Position numbers and translations under genes: made by a program. Below, one piece after another: positions 22,768-33,216 of a stretch of 64,000 nt of DNA (position 1 is the first letter of the stretch; every line of letters starts with the position of its first letter). The DNA is from Stratiolaelaps scimitus (taxonomy: Eukaryota; Arthropoda; Arachnida; Mesostigmata; Laelapidae): NCBI GenBank assembly GCA_019614645.1, contig JABWDB010000048.1, positions 612,001-676,000 of the forward strand, given 5' to 3'. Below the pieces are notes generated by a model. It was given only the letters and a program-made list of their open reading frames with translations. It had not been told where the DNA came from and did not search any database.

Positions 22768-23010
22768 GTGCTCTTTTCCGATCAAAAGAGATTCAATCTC
22801 GACGGTCGTGATGGACACATTCTTATTACTTCGATGCCATTAGGAAAGAAGAGAAACTCCTAAGTCGACGATAGGCGGGAGGTGGTGGTGTGATGATTTG
22901 GGCCGGCATTGGCTACGCAGATTTTATGAATTTCTGTTCTGGAGAACGGCGGCGGCCCAACAAAATATTAAATTTGTAAAAAAATTGCAAGAGAACGATG
23001 TTAGAACTCA
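22768..23010 (+). pseudogene. Mariner/Tc1-type transposase relic
   Basis: The frame from 22768 reads VLFSDQKRFNLDGRDGH, matching the FSDEKxFNLDGPDG block with the second catalytic Asp. After a frameshift it reads SYYFDAIRKEEKLLSRR, a stop, then AGGGGVMIWAGIG, matching the conserved YYWHDLRKE and GGGSVMIWG blocks. The next part (FCSGERRR, QQNIKFVKKLQEN) is decayed. The N-terminal DNA-binding part and the last catalytic residue were not found. Inactive. Confidence 0.8.
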
Positions 23011-24124
23011 GTTGTGTTCGACGAACACTAAGTGGGCTATCATTTTGTCGCACCCTCAAAACGGCAATTTCCGATATCAAATGTCTACATCTGAGTTAGA
23101 TAGCCAAATATTCGTAGATGGTTCATGAAATGTGATATATTTGAATGACTAAAAGCGAAACTGCAGTGCTACTTACGGTCGAGAAAAAAATCAGGAACAT
23201 GGGCTATCTTTTTGACGCGGTGTGTATTATATAAGGGCAAAAAAAGCAAACAAATTGCACTTGGTACCAATACATTGGACTTGCTATATATATATAGATA
23301 CCCCAGTTACTCAATACTATCCCAGTTACTTCCTGTAGCATCAGCTGCGATCAGGTCACCGTCGTCGCCCCATGAGCCGACTGTTGTCAAGCGCCAAAAC
23401 CACAGCACAAACGTAGCTCGGTAAAAACAGGTCGTTTATCCATTTGCGGTTACGTAAAAATCGAGTCACCCCAGCGGCAGATGCTTTTCGGCGACTTTTC
23501 GAAACTGTCACACACAATTGGACCCGTTCCCGTTTTAGTTACCACCCTCTTGCCTCATATATATAGTCGGACAGGAGTGCCGCGATCGGTGGCACTGATG
23601 AGAATTGCCGTCTCGCCGCTTTCTCGCCTAACGAAAACATTGGCAAGACTTCACGTCCGGCCAGATGTAAACACCATGCAATAGGCAAAAAAAAACCTCG
23701 GGGAAGCTTCAACAAAAATCCCACGACAAACAAGAAGAGGAGAGGGTCTCAAAGTCGAACGGAGATCCAGTCGCCTGTTTCAGCTGCCGCGTTTTTGCCG
23801 GAAACAACGTCAATAATTTGGAACACTGCGAAAAGCTATCTCGATTACGCTTCGATGAGGTATATGCGTATGCTTGAGCGGGAAGAGGGCTCAATGAAGG
23901 AGAGTGACTCTTGTAAAAACGCTGCTGGCGCCTTCTAATGTCGAGGGAAAACATCCCCACGAGTGGGGAGGCTATGATTACTGTTACATGCTGATGACGA
24001 GGTGGGGATATGTTTGTTTGGATCTTCACCGTCTTTTCTACGAATAGAGTCTACCGACTACATGTAGTCGAGTTCAAATCAGAAATGAATTCGTTGATAT
24101 ACTACTAAATGCTTATCGGGGGTC
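23011..24124. other. No gene recognised
   Basis: Short open frames on both strands with no motif; sequence follows the decayed transposase. Confidence 0.4.
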
Positions 24125-24295
24125 AGGCTCCCTCAGACTTCGATATCTAACGTCCACGGAATTGCTTTTTGCATTGCTTCGTAAGATGGACAACCCCTAA
24201 GTACCATATGCACAATTGCGGGGAATCGAGCCCATGTGAGCACCTTCGCGTCTCCTGTGATTGCAGGGCAGTCGCATACGAAGCGGCACCTCCAC
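24125..24295 (-). mobile_element. SINE1 copy
   Basis: It keeps the 3' tail region, TTCGTAAGATGGACAACCCC and the B box (GAATCGAGCCC), then GATTGCAGGGC and a decayed A-box end. Confidence 0.65.
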
Positions 24296-24934
24296 CCCCG
24301 CCTCCCACCCCCGGTTGTCTCGACTATTGTTGATAGACTATTGTGTGTACCTTAAGCTACCCCAGAGGAGGAACTGAGAGATAGGACATGGTTGGAATCA
24401 ACTGCCGGTGTCCCTGCAAGGCACTGACTGAAGTCATTTCTTTTGACAGAGTCCCGGTCAGTGCCCCAAGTCAAAATCGCTTCTGGGTTTAGTCAGTAAG
24501 AGTCTGACAGTCAGTGGGAATAAGCGATATGGCATTTATTATACTATTGTATAAATACGTCGTCGGGCACTCGAGTAACCTTAACGCTTCTACATTGAGT
24601 AGCAATGCGGAACTTTAACATAAGTCATTCACTGTGAAGCCTTGAAGGTGGACGATAATATAATTTTTTTAGATTAAATTAAGAGTATCCCACTGGGACA
24701 AAGATGCTCGGAGAGCTGGTTAAATTGCGAACGTTCGTCTCGAATGTACACTAGACTATATAGAGTTTAGACCGTGAGGTTGTTTCTATTATAGTTCAAA
24801 AGGTAGCGTACCTCTAATGATATTTCACAATGATTTAGAAGAGTGGATCGCACCTTAAATCAAGGATCACATATCCCCTACAGATTTTTCTTGTGACAGA
24901 ATTTGGTCTAACCTCCTTGGCAATATATATTCTC

Positions 24935-25007
<73 letters not shown>
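24935..25007. repeat. (AT)n microsatellite, about 73 bp
   Basis: A near-pure AT run with one G interruption. Confidence 0.95.
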
Positions 25008-25008
<1 letters not shown>

Positions 25009-25661
25009 CACAAGTACGTAGAAAATATATGTACACGTCGGAAGCAGAGAAGACTACTTTGAATGTGAAGACTAAATTAAATTACACATTACAGTCTCTG
25101 ATCGAGCCTCGTTGGCATCAATGCGTTGATTGTTTATTAGTGGGAACATCTGTTGTCACGTTGGGGCAGGGCTGATAATTGTAGGATAATATACGACTAT
25201 TAGTTAACGAGATAGTTAACTATTATTAACTATACGACTCGCTGTGATTCACAGCGCAGTGGTAACGAGATCACTTATTCTCAACAATGTCCTACGAGAG
25301 ATTAGAGTCATTCAAGCCACAGGTTGTCTCTCGACCCAATATATCGATGGATTGTGACATCAAAAAATCAGCCCGTATTTTAGCTTCCTGTAGGCGAACG
25401 GCTGGAGGCACCTGTGTGAATTCTCAGGGCAGGACACACTGCTCGACACGCTTCGTTATTACTAATACTATCTAGCCCTTTATCTGTTACAGTTTTTCGG
25501 GGGAAGGACACTTGAAGGACACTTTTATAGACACACCACACACTATGGGCCTCACATCACCGCAACTCGGCCTGTGGCGATTCCACACTCCGATAGTGGC
25601 GATAGTCTTCATAGACACGCAGGCGAGCCTCTCACTCCCGACGACACAGCTCGATCCGACC

Positions 25662-26018
25662 TCACGTCGCTTTGTGGTCTGATATCGCATCTCCTTCGTC
25701 GCAAGTCAGCATTTCCAGATTGCGTACGAGCTCGTGTAGGAACTCGCGAGTTTTTTTCGTTTGTTGGTTCAGTGTCTTCAGACTGTGAGCGACCTCGTCT
25801 ACGGCCTGACGAACCTCGCGCACGAGGTCATTCGGATTGAAGGCCAATTTGCTTCGTTTCCAAACGACGAGAAGTAGGCAGCATAGGACACCGAAGAACA
25901 AGGCACTGTATGCATAGTTCTCGTATAGAGCCTGATGATTTGGGAGCAGGCGTGCCTGTTTAAGGTCATGCCATACTTGTTCGAGTGGACGCGAACAGAG
26001 GACGAGGAAATCGTACAT
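25662..26018 (-). CDS. Small single-pass membrane protein with helical tail, unrecognised
   Basis: An uninterrupted 118-residue frame with an ATG start and a TGA stop. The start lies ten bases into an exon whose acceptor is a run of T followed by ag (26030-26029). A 5' UTR exon appears to end at 26211 with the donor gtgagc, which gives a 182-bp UTR intron. Residues about 36-53 (YSALFFGVLCCLLLVVWK) form one hydrophobic helix followed by a basic KRSK. Residues about 64-104 are charged and heptad-like (LVREVRQAVDEVAHSLKTLN), a probable coiled coil. The C-terminus is acidic. Codon use and splice signals support a real gene. The family is not recognised; a membrane tether or adaptor is the most that can be inferred. 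Confidence 0.7.
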   Translation of the reverse strand: MYDFLVLCSRPLEQVWHDLKQARLLPNHQALYENYAYSALFFGVLCCLLLVVWKRSKLAFNPNDLVREVRQAVDEVAHSLKTLNQQTKKTREFLHELVRNLEMLTCDEGDAISDHKAT

Positions 26019-26028
26019 GTTGTATGTC

Positions 26029-26211
26029 CTAAAAAAAAAACAAGAAAATAATTCTAATACTTACTATATTGGATTGTATAATAAGCACATAAGATACTGC
26101 ATGAAATAAAATAGAAACTAGAGACTAAACAGATATATTATACCGACAAACACATAAGCTTAACACGCACACACAATTAGCTTCGAATAGAAAAGTTGTT
26201 CACGGCTCACC
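26029..26211 (-). promoter_or_regulatory. 5' UTR intron and splice sites upstream of the 118-aa membrane protein
   Basis: On the minus strand the donor GAATCG|gtgagc lies at 26211/26210, and the acceptor, a T tract then ag, at 26030/26029. The upstream exon carries only a tiny reading frame, so it looks non-coding. It places the transcription start of this gene above about 26260. I found no clear TATA box. Confidence 0.5.
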
Positions 26212-26637
26212 GATTCGTCTGTTCCGTGACAACGAGGTCAATGCCGAGGTCGATACAACCTCATCGGAGTTTATGCACCTTGTTTATCCTGAGACACCGC
26301 AGTGCCTGAGGTGTTACCCCCCCCTCTCACTGATATTCCTCACCAACGGCGGCGGACCTATACGGGTTCGCTAATCGTAGGAACTAACCAAATGGTCAGC
26401 GTCGATATTTGGCGAGGAGAGGTTTCCGCGATATCTGAGAGTGACAACGTCTTGGAGAGAGGTACAGTGCAGGGCTTAATCGCTATCGGATACAGCGTCT
26501 CTCAATCGTTTGGCAGCTTTCGCGCCAGAACTAAATCTAACGCAAGCTACACCAATAGCTATTCATGTGCCGCGATCGAGGTTCAGCTCTCCGAATTGGA
26601 TCCCGCCCAACCGAGAGAGAGAGAGTGGCCTTTTTCA

Positions 26638-26823
26638 TCAGGCAATGCCGAACGTTGCTACAACATCGGCTGCATCTCGAGACACCTGATCCCAATTGTG
26701 ATTTCGAGTGATCGCTTGCCAGATGCTTTCAACGCTGATGTTATGACTATGACATTGGTCGACCAGCGCATGTAGCTGTCCCCCCCGTAGAAGCTCTATA
26801 TGGCCTCGCGTACGAGAACGACT
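26638..26823 (-). CDS. Possible internal or terminal exon, unrecognised
   Basis: Between stops, the minus strand has 61 open codons without an ATG. They include GHIELLRGGQLHALVDQC and HNISVESIWQAITRNHNW and end VVATFGIA-stop. The composition reads as real protein rather than as the antisense shadow. A pyrimidine tract ending in cag lies just upstream (near 26838), but the first AG would put a stop in this frame, so the acceptor is unclear. A run of seven G inside the exon is a possible frameshift site. The long open frame on the opposite strand here is judged a shadow. Confidence 0.28.
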   Translation of the reverse strand, partial: SRSRTRGHIELLRGGQLHALVDQCHSHNISVESIWQAITRNHNWDQVSRDAADVVATFGIA

Positions 26824-27279
26824 TCAGAATGCGACTGAAAAAAAAACAATGCACACAACAACGTGTCTGGAGGAGCCCGTAGCGAGATCGGCCGAGGGGG
26901 TCTCGTTCATACGCGAGACAGGTGCATTTGCAGAAGGAATTGCTGGCACCAGCTTCACCGCTTGGACATCTCTGCCCCAACGTAGTGGCATACATCAAGC
27001 AAGCACACCGTCGAAACAAGATATCGACCTGATTAGAAGAAGCCGGACATCTGCACCTGTCGGAGGCGAGAGGGTTCAAGAGATATGCGGACTTGTCTAC
27101 GAGCTGATAATATGGAATGGAATACGGGGCCGTTCGGAGCTCATTTGTACACGGACAAAATTTCAATAATTTTTGAACAAAAATCACATGAAGTATTATG
27201 ACGTTTTTCTAAGGAAATATTATATATAAGGGGTACTCCCTTTTACTATGCCTCCCATTTTTTTACAGATTTATTCAGT

Positions 27280-27412
27280 GAATCAACGTCTCAGTGCCTT
27301 AAACATTTAACTCAGTCCACAGTAGAACTGCTTTCACGGCGTAAGGCGCCATGAGACAAAGCTCTTTTTTAAATGCAAATATGAGAGCAAGGATGGGGAG
27401 CGAACCGGGAGA
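27280..27412 (-). mobile_element. SINE1 copy
   Basis: It has CATTTAACTCAGTCCACAG, AACTGCTTTC, TTTAAATGCAAAT and a decayed B box (GGGGAGCGAACCGG). The A-box end is missing. Confidence 0.65.
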
Positions 27413-27559
27413 ATATATAAGGTTGAATCAGTCGATCGAGTATAGTAGGTCTTTATCCAGTTTGTTGTTGTACGCCTATGGTGAGGTTTGCTGTATCATC
27501 GAGAAGCCACAGTCTGGGTGCTTTCCGACAAAATAACGTAAATCACAGATGTGTCCCCG

Positions 27560-27687
27560 CTGAAATTGAAATTATCCATTAAAACACCACCAGCTCTTAC
27601 TCTCTCTCTCTCTCTCTCTCGAAATATATATAGCGAGAGAGAGAGAGTAAGAGCTGGTGGTGTTTCAATAAATAATTTTAATTTCAG
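27560..27687. repeat. Inverted repeat with (CT)n/(GA)n arms
   Basis: The left arm TGAAATTGAAATTATCC...ACACCACCAGCTCTTAC plus (CT)n pairs with the right arm (GA)n plus GTAAGAGCTGGTGGTGTTTC and ATTTTAATTTCA. The arms are about 60 bp with a few mismatches and a short ATATATA core. Confidence 0.7.
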
Positions 27688-28037
27688 TGAATATATATAC
27701 ATATATATATTCATCACCATCCATCATTTATTCACACGGTATTGTGTTATATATATTTATTTAAAATGGCATAACAGTAAAAAGGGGTTGTAATTGTCAA
27801 GTGTGTGTCTGTCGGGGAGTTCAATCAACGCGTGTGATAAATGCGGAGCGGGCAAATCCATCCATATCTAAGAATAAACATTTCGATTATTGTTTTGCTG
27901 ACCAGACGGGTCCTGAGTGAGCAGTTGCTAGAGTGCATTCTCCAATGATCTGGCGCAAACATTGTCCCAATATTTACAAAAACGATTCAAATTGGGCTCG
28001 TAGTAGCCCGCCTGCCCTGATGCCCCTTCTAACATGG

Positions 28038-28205
28038 TGATGAGAATCGTGTATTGCAGGACGATTAGTTACAATGGGTCGGTTCGTTGTGAGTGACACC
28101 CCCCCCATCAATTTATCGTTAGCTATAGCAGTCCTATTGTAAAACTCCGGCTAGATATCTACCGTCTTTCGCTCCCAACATCGAATGAGTTCTGAGTAAG
28201 CTCAC
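28038..28205. repeat. Dispersed family F, copy 2
   Basis: GATGAGAATCGTGTATTGCA, GGTCGGTTCGTT, a C run, TTTATCGTTAGC and ATGAGTTCTGAG match the other copies in order. Confidence 0.45.
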
Positions 28206-28826
28206 CGGTAGCTTAAATCGACGCCTCAGATCTTCAACAAATAAGGGAGTGTCGCCAAGGAGGTCGACTGATCTATTTCATGCCGATCCGTATAACCCCA
28301 TGATGCGCGTCAGAAATACAGACGGTCAGCTGCTCGAGTTATGTGGGCGAAAGGTGTTCCCAAGTAACTTCGAGCCCGTAAAAGGCTACTTTTATATATA
28401 TATATATATATATATAACAGAATATCCTTGAGTCCATTGTTCAAGTTTCACGTGAATGGTAGTCACGTGAATGATGAACATTTCGCTGTGGATGTTAATT
28501 TTGTTTTCCCTAAAGTTGATATTATTATTAATAATAATAATAAGTTCTAATTATATAACTGGTCGCCGTGAGCAACGCGGGATGATTGTGAATTCGAGGA
28601 CCTCACTTGGTAATCACGTTGACTTTAGTATATTGTTAGCTAAGTATAACATTATTAAGTTGCTTACAACAGTAAACAGATGCACAAATACTAGATGTGC
28701 GTAAACACCAATTAATTAAATGAAATCTGCTTGTTAGCTCGAAATCACCACTACACATGCAATATTATCATCACCCTCAATCATAGAAAAATTGTGAAAA
28801 TCCTTATACACAATTATAAGGAACGG

Positions 28827-28998
<172 letters not shown>

Positions 28999-29030
28999 TA
29001 GAGAAGAAGTATATATATATATATGTATCT

Positions 29031-29062
29031 CTCAGAAGTATATATATATATATACTTCTGAG
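29031..29062. repeat. 32-bp perfect palindrome with AT core
   Basis: CTCAGAAG, (TA)n, CTTCTGAG, shortly after the long (CT)n tract. Confidence 0.7.
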
Positions 29063-29309
29063 CTCAGGGTGTGGTCTCGAATTTTGTCTTCTTTCTTGTT
29101 GAACTTCACCAGGCTATCGGTCGATCGGTAATAGACGCACTTTCCTTTGTTGGGCCTCTAGTTCACCCGACCATAAAGGAAACAATTGCTCGTTTACCTC
29201 CTCTTTATCAGTGAACGCGAAAGGAAGGCCACCCCTTCTCGTGGGGAGAATTTCGGATCGAGAGATGATCACGAATCCATTCTGCTCTCTTACCTCATTT
29301 CAAGTCAGG

Positions 29310-29310
<1 letters not shown>

Positions 29311-29346
<36 letters not shown>
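29311..29346. repeat. (AT)n microsatellite
   Basis: A 36-bp pure TA run. Confidence 0.9.
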
Positions 29347-29349
<3 letters not shown>

Positions 29350-29724
29350 CACATACATGCATTTATATCTAGAATGTTGTTGAATAATCATTTGCCTCCC
29401 TGATGGGACGGTCCCTTCATTTTCTTTACCATTTTCTTTTTGTTATATTGCCACCGATTCAGCCTCGTGGGTAGACAGTTTTCTGATTTTATGATATTAG
29501 ATCTTGTTGTCGGCACAACGCATACATTTACCATATACCCTGATGGTCGTTTGCGATGGTAGAGGAAACAACGTCACGGGAGAGTCTTGATCATTGAGGC
29601 ACCCGGTTGAAAGGCCTTGAACAGTCATCGATTCGATATTTGCATTTTTCATTGTCTTTTGTTTAAGCCTCGGGGCCAGCGATCGAATGAATCGTCTCAT
29701 GTCTTCGGGTTCTGACTCAACATT

Positions 29725-29800
29725 TTTCGTCAAATATTTAACGTTCACTCTGTGCCGTTCTGTTTGCATTGCTTTGTACGACGGACAACGCTGTATGCGG
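29725..29800 (-). mobile_element. SINE1 short fragment
   Basis: Partial body similarity (ATTTAACGTTCACT, TTTGTACGACGGACAAC); the tRNA-like part is absent. Confidence 0.4.
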
Positions 29801-30278
29801 ATATTACATAGCTAGTTCATGGAGAGGGTCATGAATGCCATGAGATATCATAGCATTCAATGAGGACCTGTGGGTCTAATTACGTGGAATCTGACACTAA
29901 TGGCCTGTGAGATGGAGGTCGGTATATCGTGAGTGATCACCGTTCACGCTGGACCAGACATCAGCTACTTATATAAGACGGTACGTTTCAACTCAGTGAG
30001 CCTGAGATAAGACGTGAACTAATTGTCGTCTTTTGTTACACTCACGATCTCTAAGAAAATTAGCCTGATGGCGATGGCTAATTAGCAGCTGATGACTAAT
30101 TGCGAGCTTATTTCTATCGAGGTTGCTACGAATAATACTCGCTTTAAGGCCGTCGCAATTCTGTAGCCAAAACGGACTGTCCCTATGGTAAAAGTATGGG
30201 AGCTCTCTGCCACCAAAGATCACCGACGTCCTGTACAGGACTTAACCATTATACAAGACTGCAGTTTCTTTAATAACC

Positions 30279-30480
30279 GGGTCCATGCTCGGGCCCTTAC
30301 TCTGGAATATTGCCAATGATGAGGTATCAATCAATATGCACAATCTCGTAACACCACGCTACCTGCGTATGCAGATCACTTAGCTGTTCTCATTAAAGCC
30401 AAATCGGATCTATGGTTTCAAATAAAGGCCGATGTGACTAGAGGGAGAATACTGTTTCATTTTATTCACCCTTGTTGGGT
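30279..30480 (+). pseudogene. Non-LTR retrotransposon reverse transcriptase fragment, broken
   Basis: The frame from 30279 reads GSMLGPLLWNIANDEV, which matches the conserved RT block of Jockey/R1/I-type LINEs (GSVLGPLLWN...). From 30368, in a shifted frame, it reads YADHLAVLIKAKSDLWFQIK, the catalytic YADD block with the second Asp replaced by His. The intervening spacer is scrambled and stops follow. The active-site change plus the frameshift show an inactive relic. Just upstream (30262-30278) lies a tail like that of SINE2. Confidence 0.8.
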
Positions 30481-30659
30481 AGCAACAAGTCATAACAACG
30501 AGTAATACATATATATACATATCTGAAATATATGCACAACATTTCAGCAGCCAGTCGATGTCATGACACCATAGAACCGAGGGAAGATGGGCACGCGATA
30601 GAACGTGCCAATAGGAACCAAAGTAAGGTCAAAATCGTACGGATCCTCATGTAGCCTTT

Positions 30660-30795
30660 TTTTTCTAGAGAGGAGGACATTTTCTTCAAACGCACGGACA
30701 CCACCAGATGTACCCTGTGGGATTCAAACCGAACGCCCATAGTCTCTTATCTCCGGAGTTGCACACCTGGTTATCATCCCGGAGTCCGCGTGGCA
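30660..30795 (-). mobile_element. SINE4 copy with tRNA-like 5' end
   Basis: On the minus strand: GATAACCAGGTGTGCAACTC (A-box-like), a B box GGTTTGAATCCC, then CTGGTGGTGTCCGTGCGTTT and CCTCCTCTCTAGAAAAAAA. It ties the 5.2 and 54.4 kb repeats to a tRNA-type promoter. Confidence 0.6.
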
Positions 30796-31254
30796 TCTCC
30801 ATTGAACCAAATCCCAAATCTTGCCTCTTACTGCGCACGATGCAATCAGTTGTCCACCGCATAATCAGATTAAACAGGAAGAAATAAAAAAAAACCGTTC
30901 TTAAACCGAGTCCAATTAAAATTACGTAACACGACTTTTCACTATAAGAAATCTACTCAATCTCTCCTGAACCATTTATTGACGGGTAGTGTGTTATAGT
31001 CCATCATTATCTGATCATATTATCTATATTTTGCAGCGCTCGATTGTGAAATGACTCAGTGATGTTGGCAAAGATGGTGAATCCGCAAACTTTCCCATAA
31101 ATAAGCGGTTTTTCCTTTCAGATACCCCTTCCCACACGGGCATTTGTCTATTAACTGAAGGCCTACTCTGGTGTGGTGTACCCGCGAACCGTCATGATTT
31201 AATTACGTCCAACAATGCAGTCCAGTAATGATCAACCCTTGTGGGCGGCCCTTT

Positions 31255-31455
31255 AAAAAATTTCCGGGCAGAACCTCCAGCCAATATTTAACTCAGTTCA
31301 CTGTACGACAACTGCTTTCGGCATGAGGCTTCATAAGACGGACAACCCCTTTAAATGCAAATGGACAACGGTGGGGATCGAACCCGTGCACCTACGTGTC
31401 CCTCGTCCAATTGCAAGGGGGCGTACGAATGCACCACCAGGCTACCACCGGGCTC
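31255..31455 (-). mobile_element. SINE1, best full-length copy (tRNA-derived)
   Basis: Read on the minus strand it has an A box (TAGCCTGGTGGTGCATTC, near 31446) and a B box (GGGTTCGATCCCC, near 31386), a Pol III promoter spaced as in a class II tRNA. The body follows (TTTGCATTTAAAGGGGTTGT, CCGTCTTATGAAGCC), with a 3' end CTGAGTTAAATATTGGCTG running into a stem-loop-like CCCGGAAA tail. It is the reference for the other SINE1 entries. Confidence 0.82.
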
Positions 31456-32043
31456 TCTTGTCCATGCCTCCCCTAGTTTCGACAATAAAGTCGTGCTCGT
31501 TTTCGACAATACATATAATTATCTTTGCCGTTGGCTAATTATACGAAAACGTACTTCATCAACCGCGTTAATGCCAATATATTTTGCGAAGTGTTTTTCG
31601 CGCATACACAATATCACCCTCGAACTGTTCATATTTGTTTCTAAAAGGCAAACATTTCATACGTTTACCATTTGCCGGCAGAATTTTCTTCCTCACCAAA
31701 ACACTCTTCCTATTGTAAATCTACCCAAGATATTTTGGCTTGATACTCTCTGCACGCCTGCTATCTCGGTCCTCCCTTCACAGATACGCCCAATACAATT
31801 CGTTCCAAACAATAGAAGAACTGATATTTAAATATATAAAAAAAAATATATATATATATATGTATGTCTTCCTCTCACTCTACAAATATAATCGCCCATT
31901 ATTCTTCGCTTGCGGGCGCCGCTAAGCGATCGTGTGGTCGTTTAATACGAGATGCGGTTTGCCCTGCTACCGATTCGCTTGTTCAGCCTCGACAACTCGC
32001 TCTCTCTCCCTATATATATATATATATCTTCTCTATCTTCCAG

Positions 32044-32456
32044 TCCATCTGCGTAACATCCACAGACAATCAACGACAACATTTACCACTGGCTGCGGCC
32101 GCCAGCCCCAACTCGCCCGATATATCATCGGTCGTCCGCACCAAAGAGCGCCCCCAGAAACAGCGATTCGACTCGGCGCGACACCGCCGCCGGCCGACGA
32201 AGCCAGCGTCCGACGATCCGGCGAGCGTTCACCGAACGAGCGCCGAGACCACGACGCAGCGCGGCCAGCCGTCATCATCACCAGCCGTGATAGGTGCAGT
32301 CACCGCGAGACGCCTTCCCTTCCCGATGTACAGCCTATACAACTATTACAGCTAGCATGATTTCGTCTCATCCGCTGCAGTCAGTTTTCATTTCCAGAAG
32401 CGTCGCCGATCGTGGAGGAGGATGGCGAGGCCGTTGACAAACTGGCTTTCGACTGA
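32044..32456 (+). CDS. Two terminal exons of an unrecognised gene, with possible intron retention
   Basis: After tctctatcttccag an exon opens at 32044 and encodes SICVTSTDNQRQHLPLAAAA followed by a long polar region rich in Ser, Thr, Arg and Pro. At 32293 a GT donor (ATAG|gtgcag, phase 1) can splice over 105 bp to ttttcatttccag at 32397. The last exon, 32398-32456, then reads EASPIVEEDGEAVDKLAFD-stop. If the intron is kept, the frame instead runs to TAG at 32355 and ends PMYSLYNYYS. Codon-like composition in a GC-rich block and matched phases support coding. The upstream exons were not found, the family is unknown and the region looks disordered. The donor is weak, so both ends remain possible. 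Confidence 0.5.
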
Positions 32457-32984
32457 AGAGCCTCCCACACTCTCTCGCTACCCAGTTCATTCATGCTGTC
32501 GTTGTTCCTGTGGTTATGCCCAATAGCGAGTACGAGGCGCGAGCCAGCAGAGAACAGCGGAGCAAGACACACAACAGGTGAGAAACGCCGCTGGTGGATT
32601 TGACGCTCGCCTGGGCAAGGGAATACGCGCGGCGATCGGTTGATTTCTATGGGGAACAGTGATTCGGCCCGTTGGCTAGAAGTGACAGCAGGTCAACACC
32701 GACCTCGAACAGCATCCAACTGTCGTAGAACATATCAGGCGCGGCAGGAGAAGGACATCCCGAGAGTATTATACGTGTGGCCTATTATACGTCAGCGGCG
32801 CACATGAGTCGAGCCGACGAGGCAGATACGATTGACGGCGGTGGAGACTTCTGGCTGGCTGTGTTGTTGGCAGGAGCGTCCAACGTAAACGCAGCATATT
32901 GTGGAAGACATCCGCGCAGTGTTCCCACGTCTCGGCGGGAACTCTCTCCTCGCACGGTGCGACAGATACACATATATATATATG

Positions 32985-33016
<32 letters not shown>

Positions 33017-33090
33017 GACAGAGGTGAGACGCTCGGGATCGAGAAAGAGAGGATACAAGCACGAACGGGAAATTCGAGGGAGAGAATCTA

Positions 33091-33216
33091 ATGGAGGTGG
33101 ATGGAGATGCGCCCGGGCGGCTATCGCAGCACGACGACCACCTGTTCCATGTGTGCGTATGGAGCGACGGCTCTCAGTCTCGAACGTGGGAGTTACTCAA
33201 CATTGATATCGTGTAG
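33091..33216 (+). CDS. Possible 41-residue small ORF or first exon
   Basis: An ATG opens MEVDGDAPGRLSQHDDHLFH and continues VCVWSDGSQSRTWELLNIDIV before TAG. The composition looks protein-like and lies in the GC-rich 32-35 kb block, but there is no splice or homology support. It could be a short translated ORF in a 5' leader or chance. Confidence 0.2.
   Translation: MEVDGDAPGRLSQHDDHLFHVCVWSDGSQSRTWELLNIDIV

Noticed and set aside
26302..26775. 157-codon plus-strand frame
   Set aside because: No ATG start, no motif; the opposite strand looks more coding, so this is probably its shadow.
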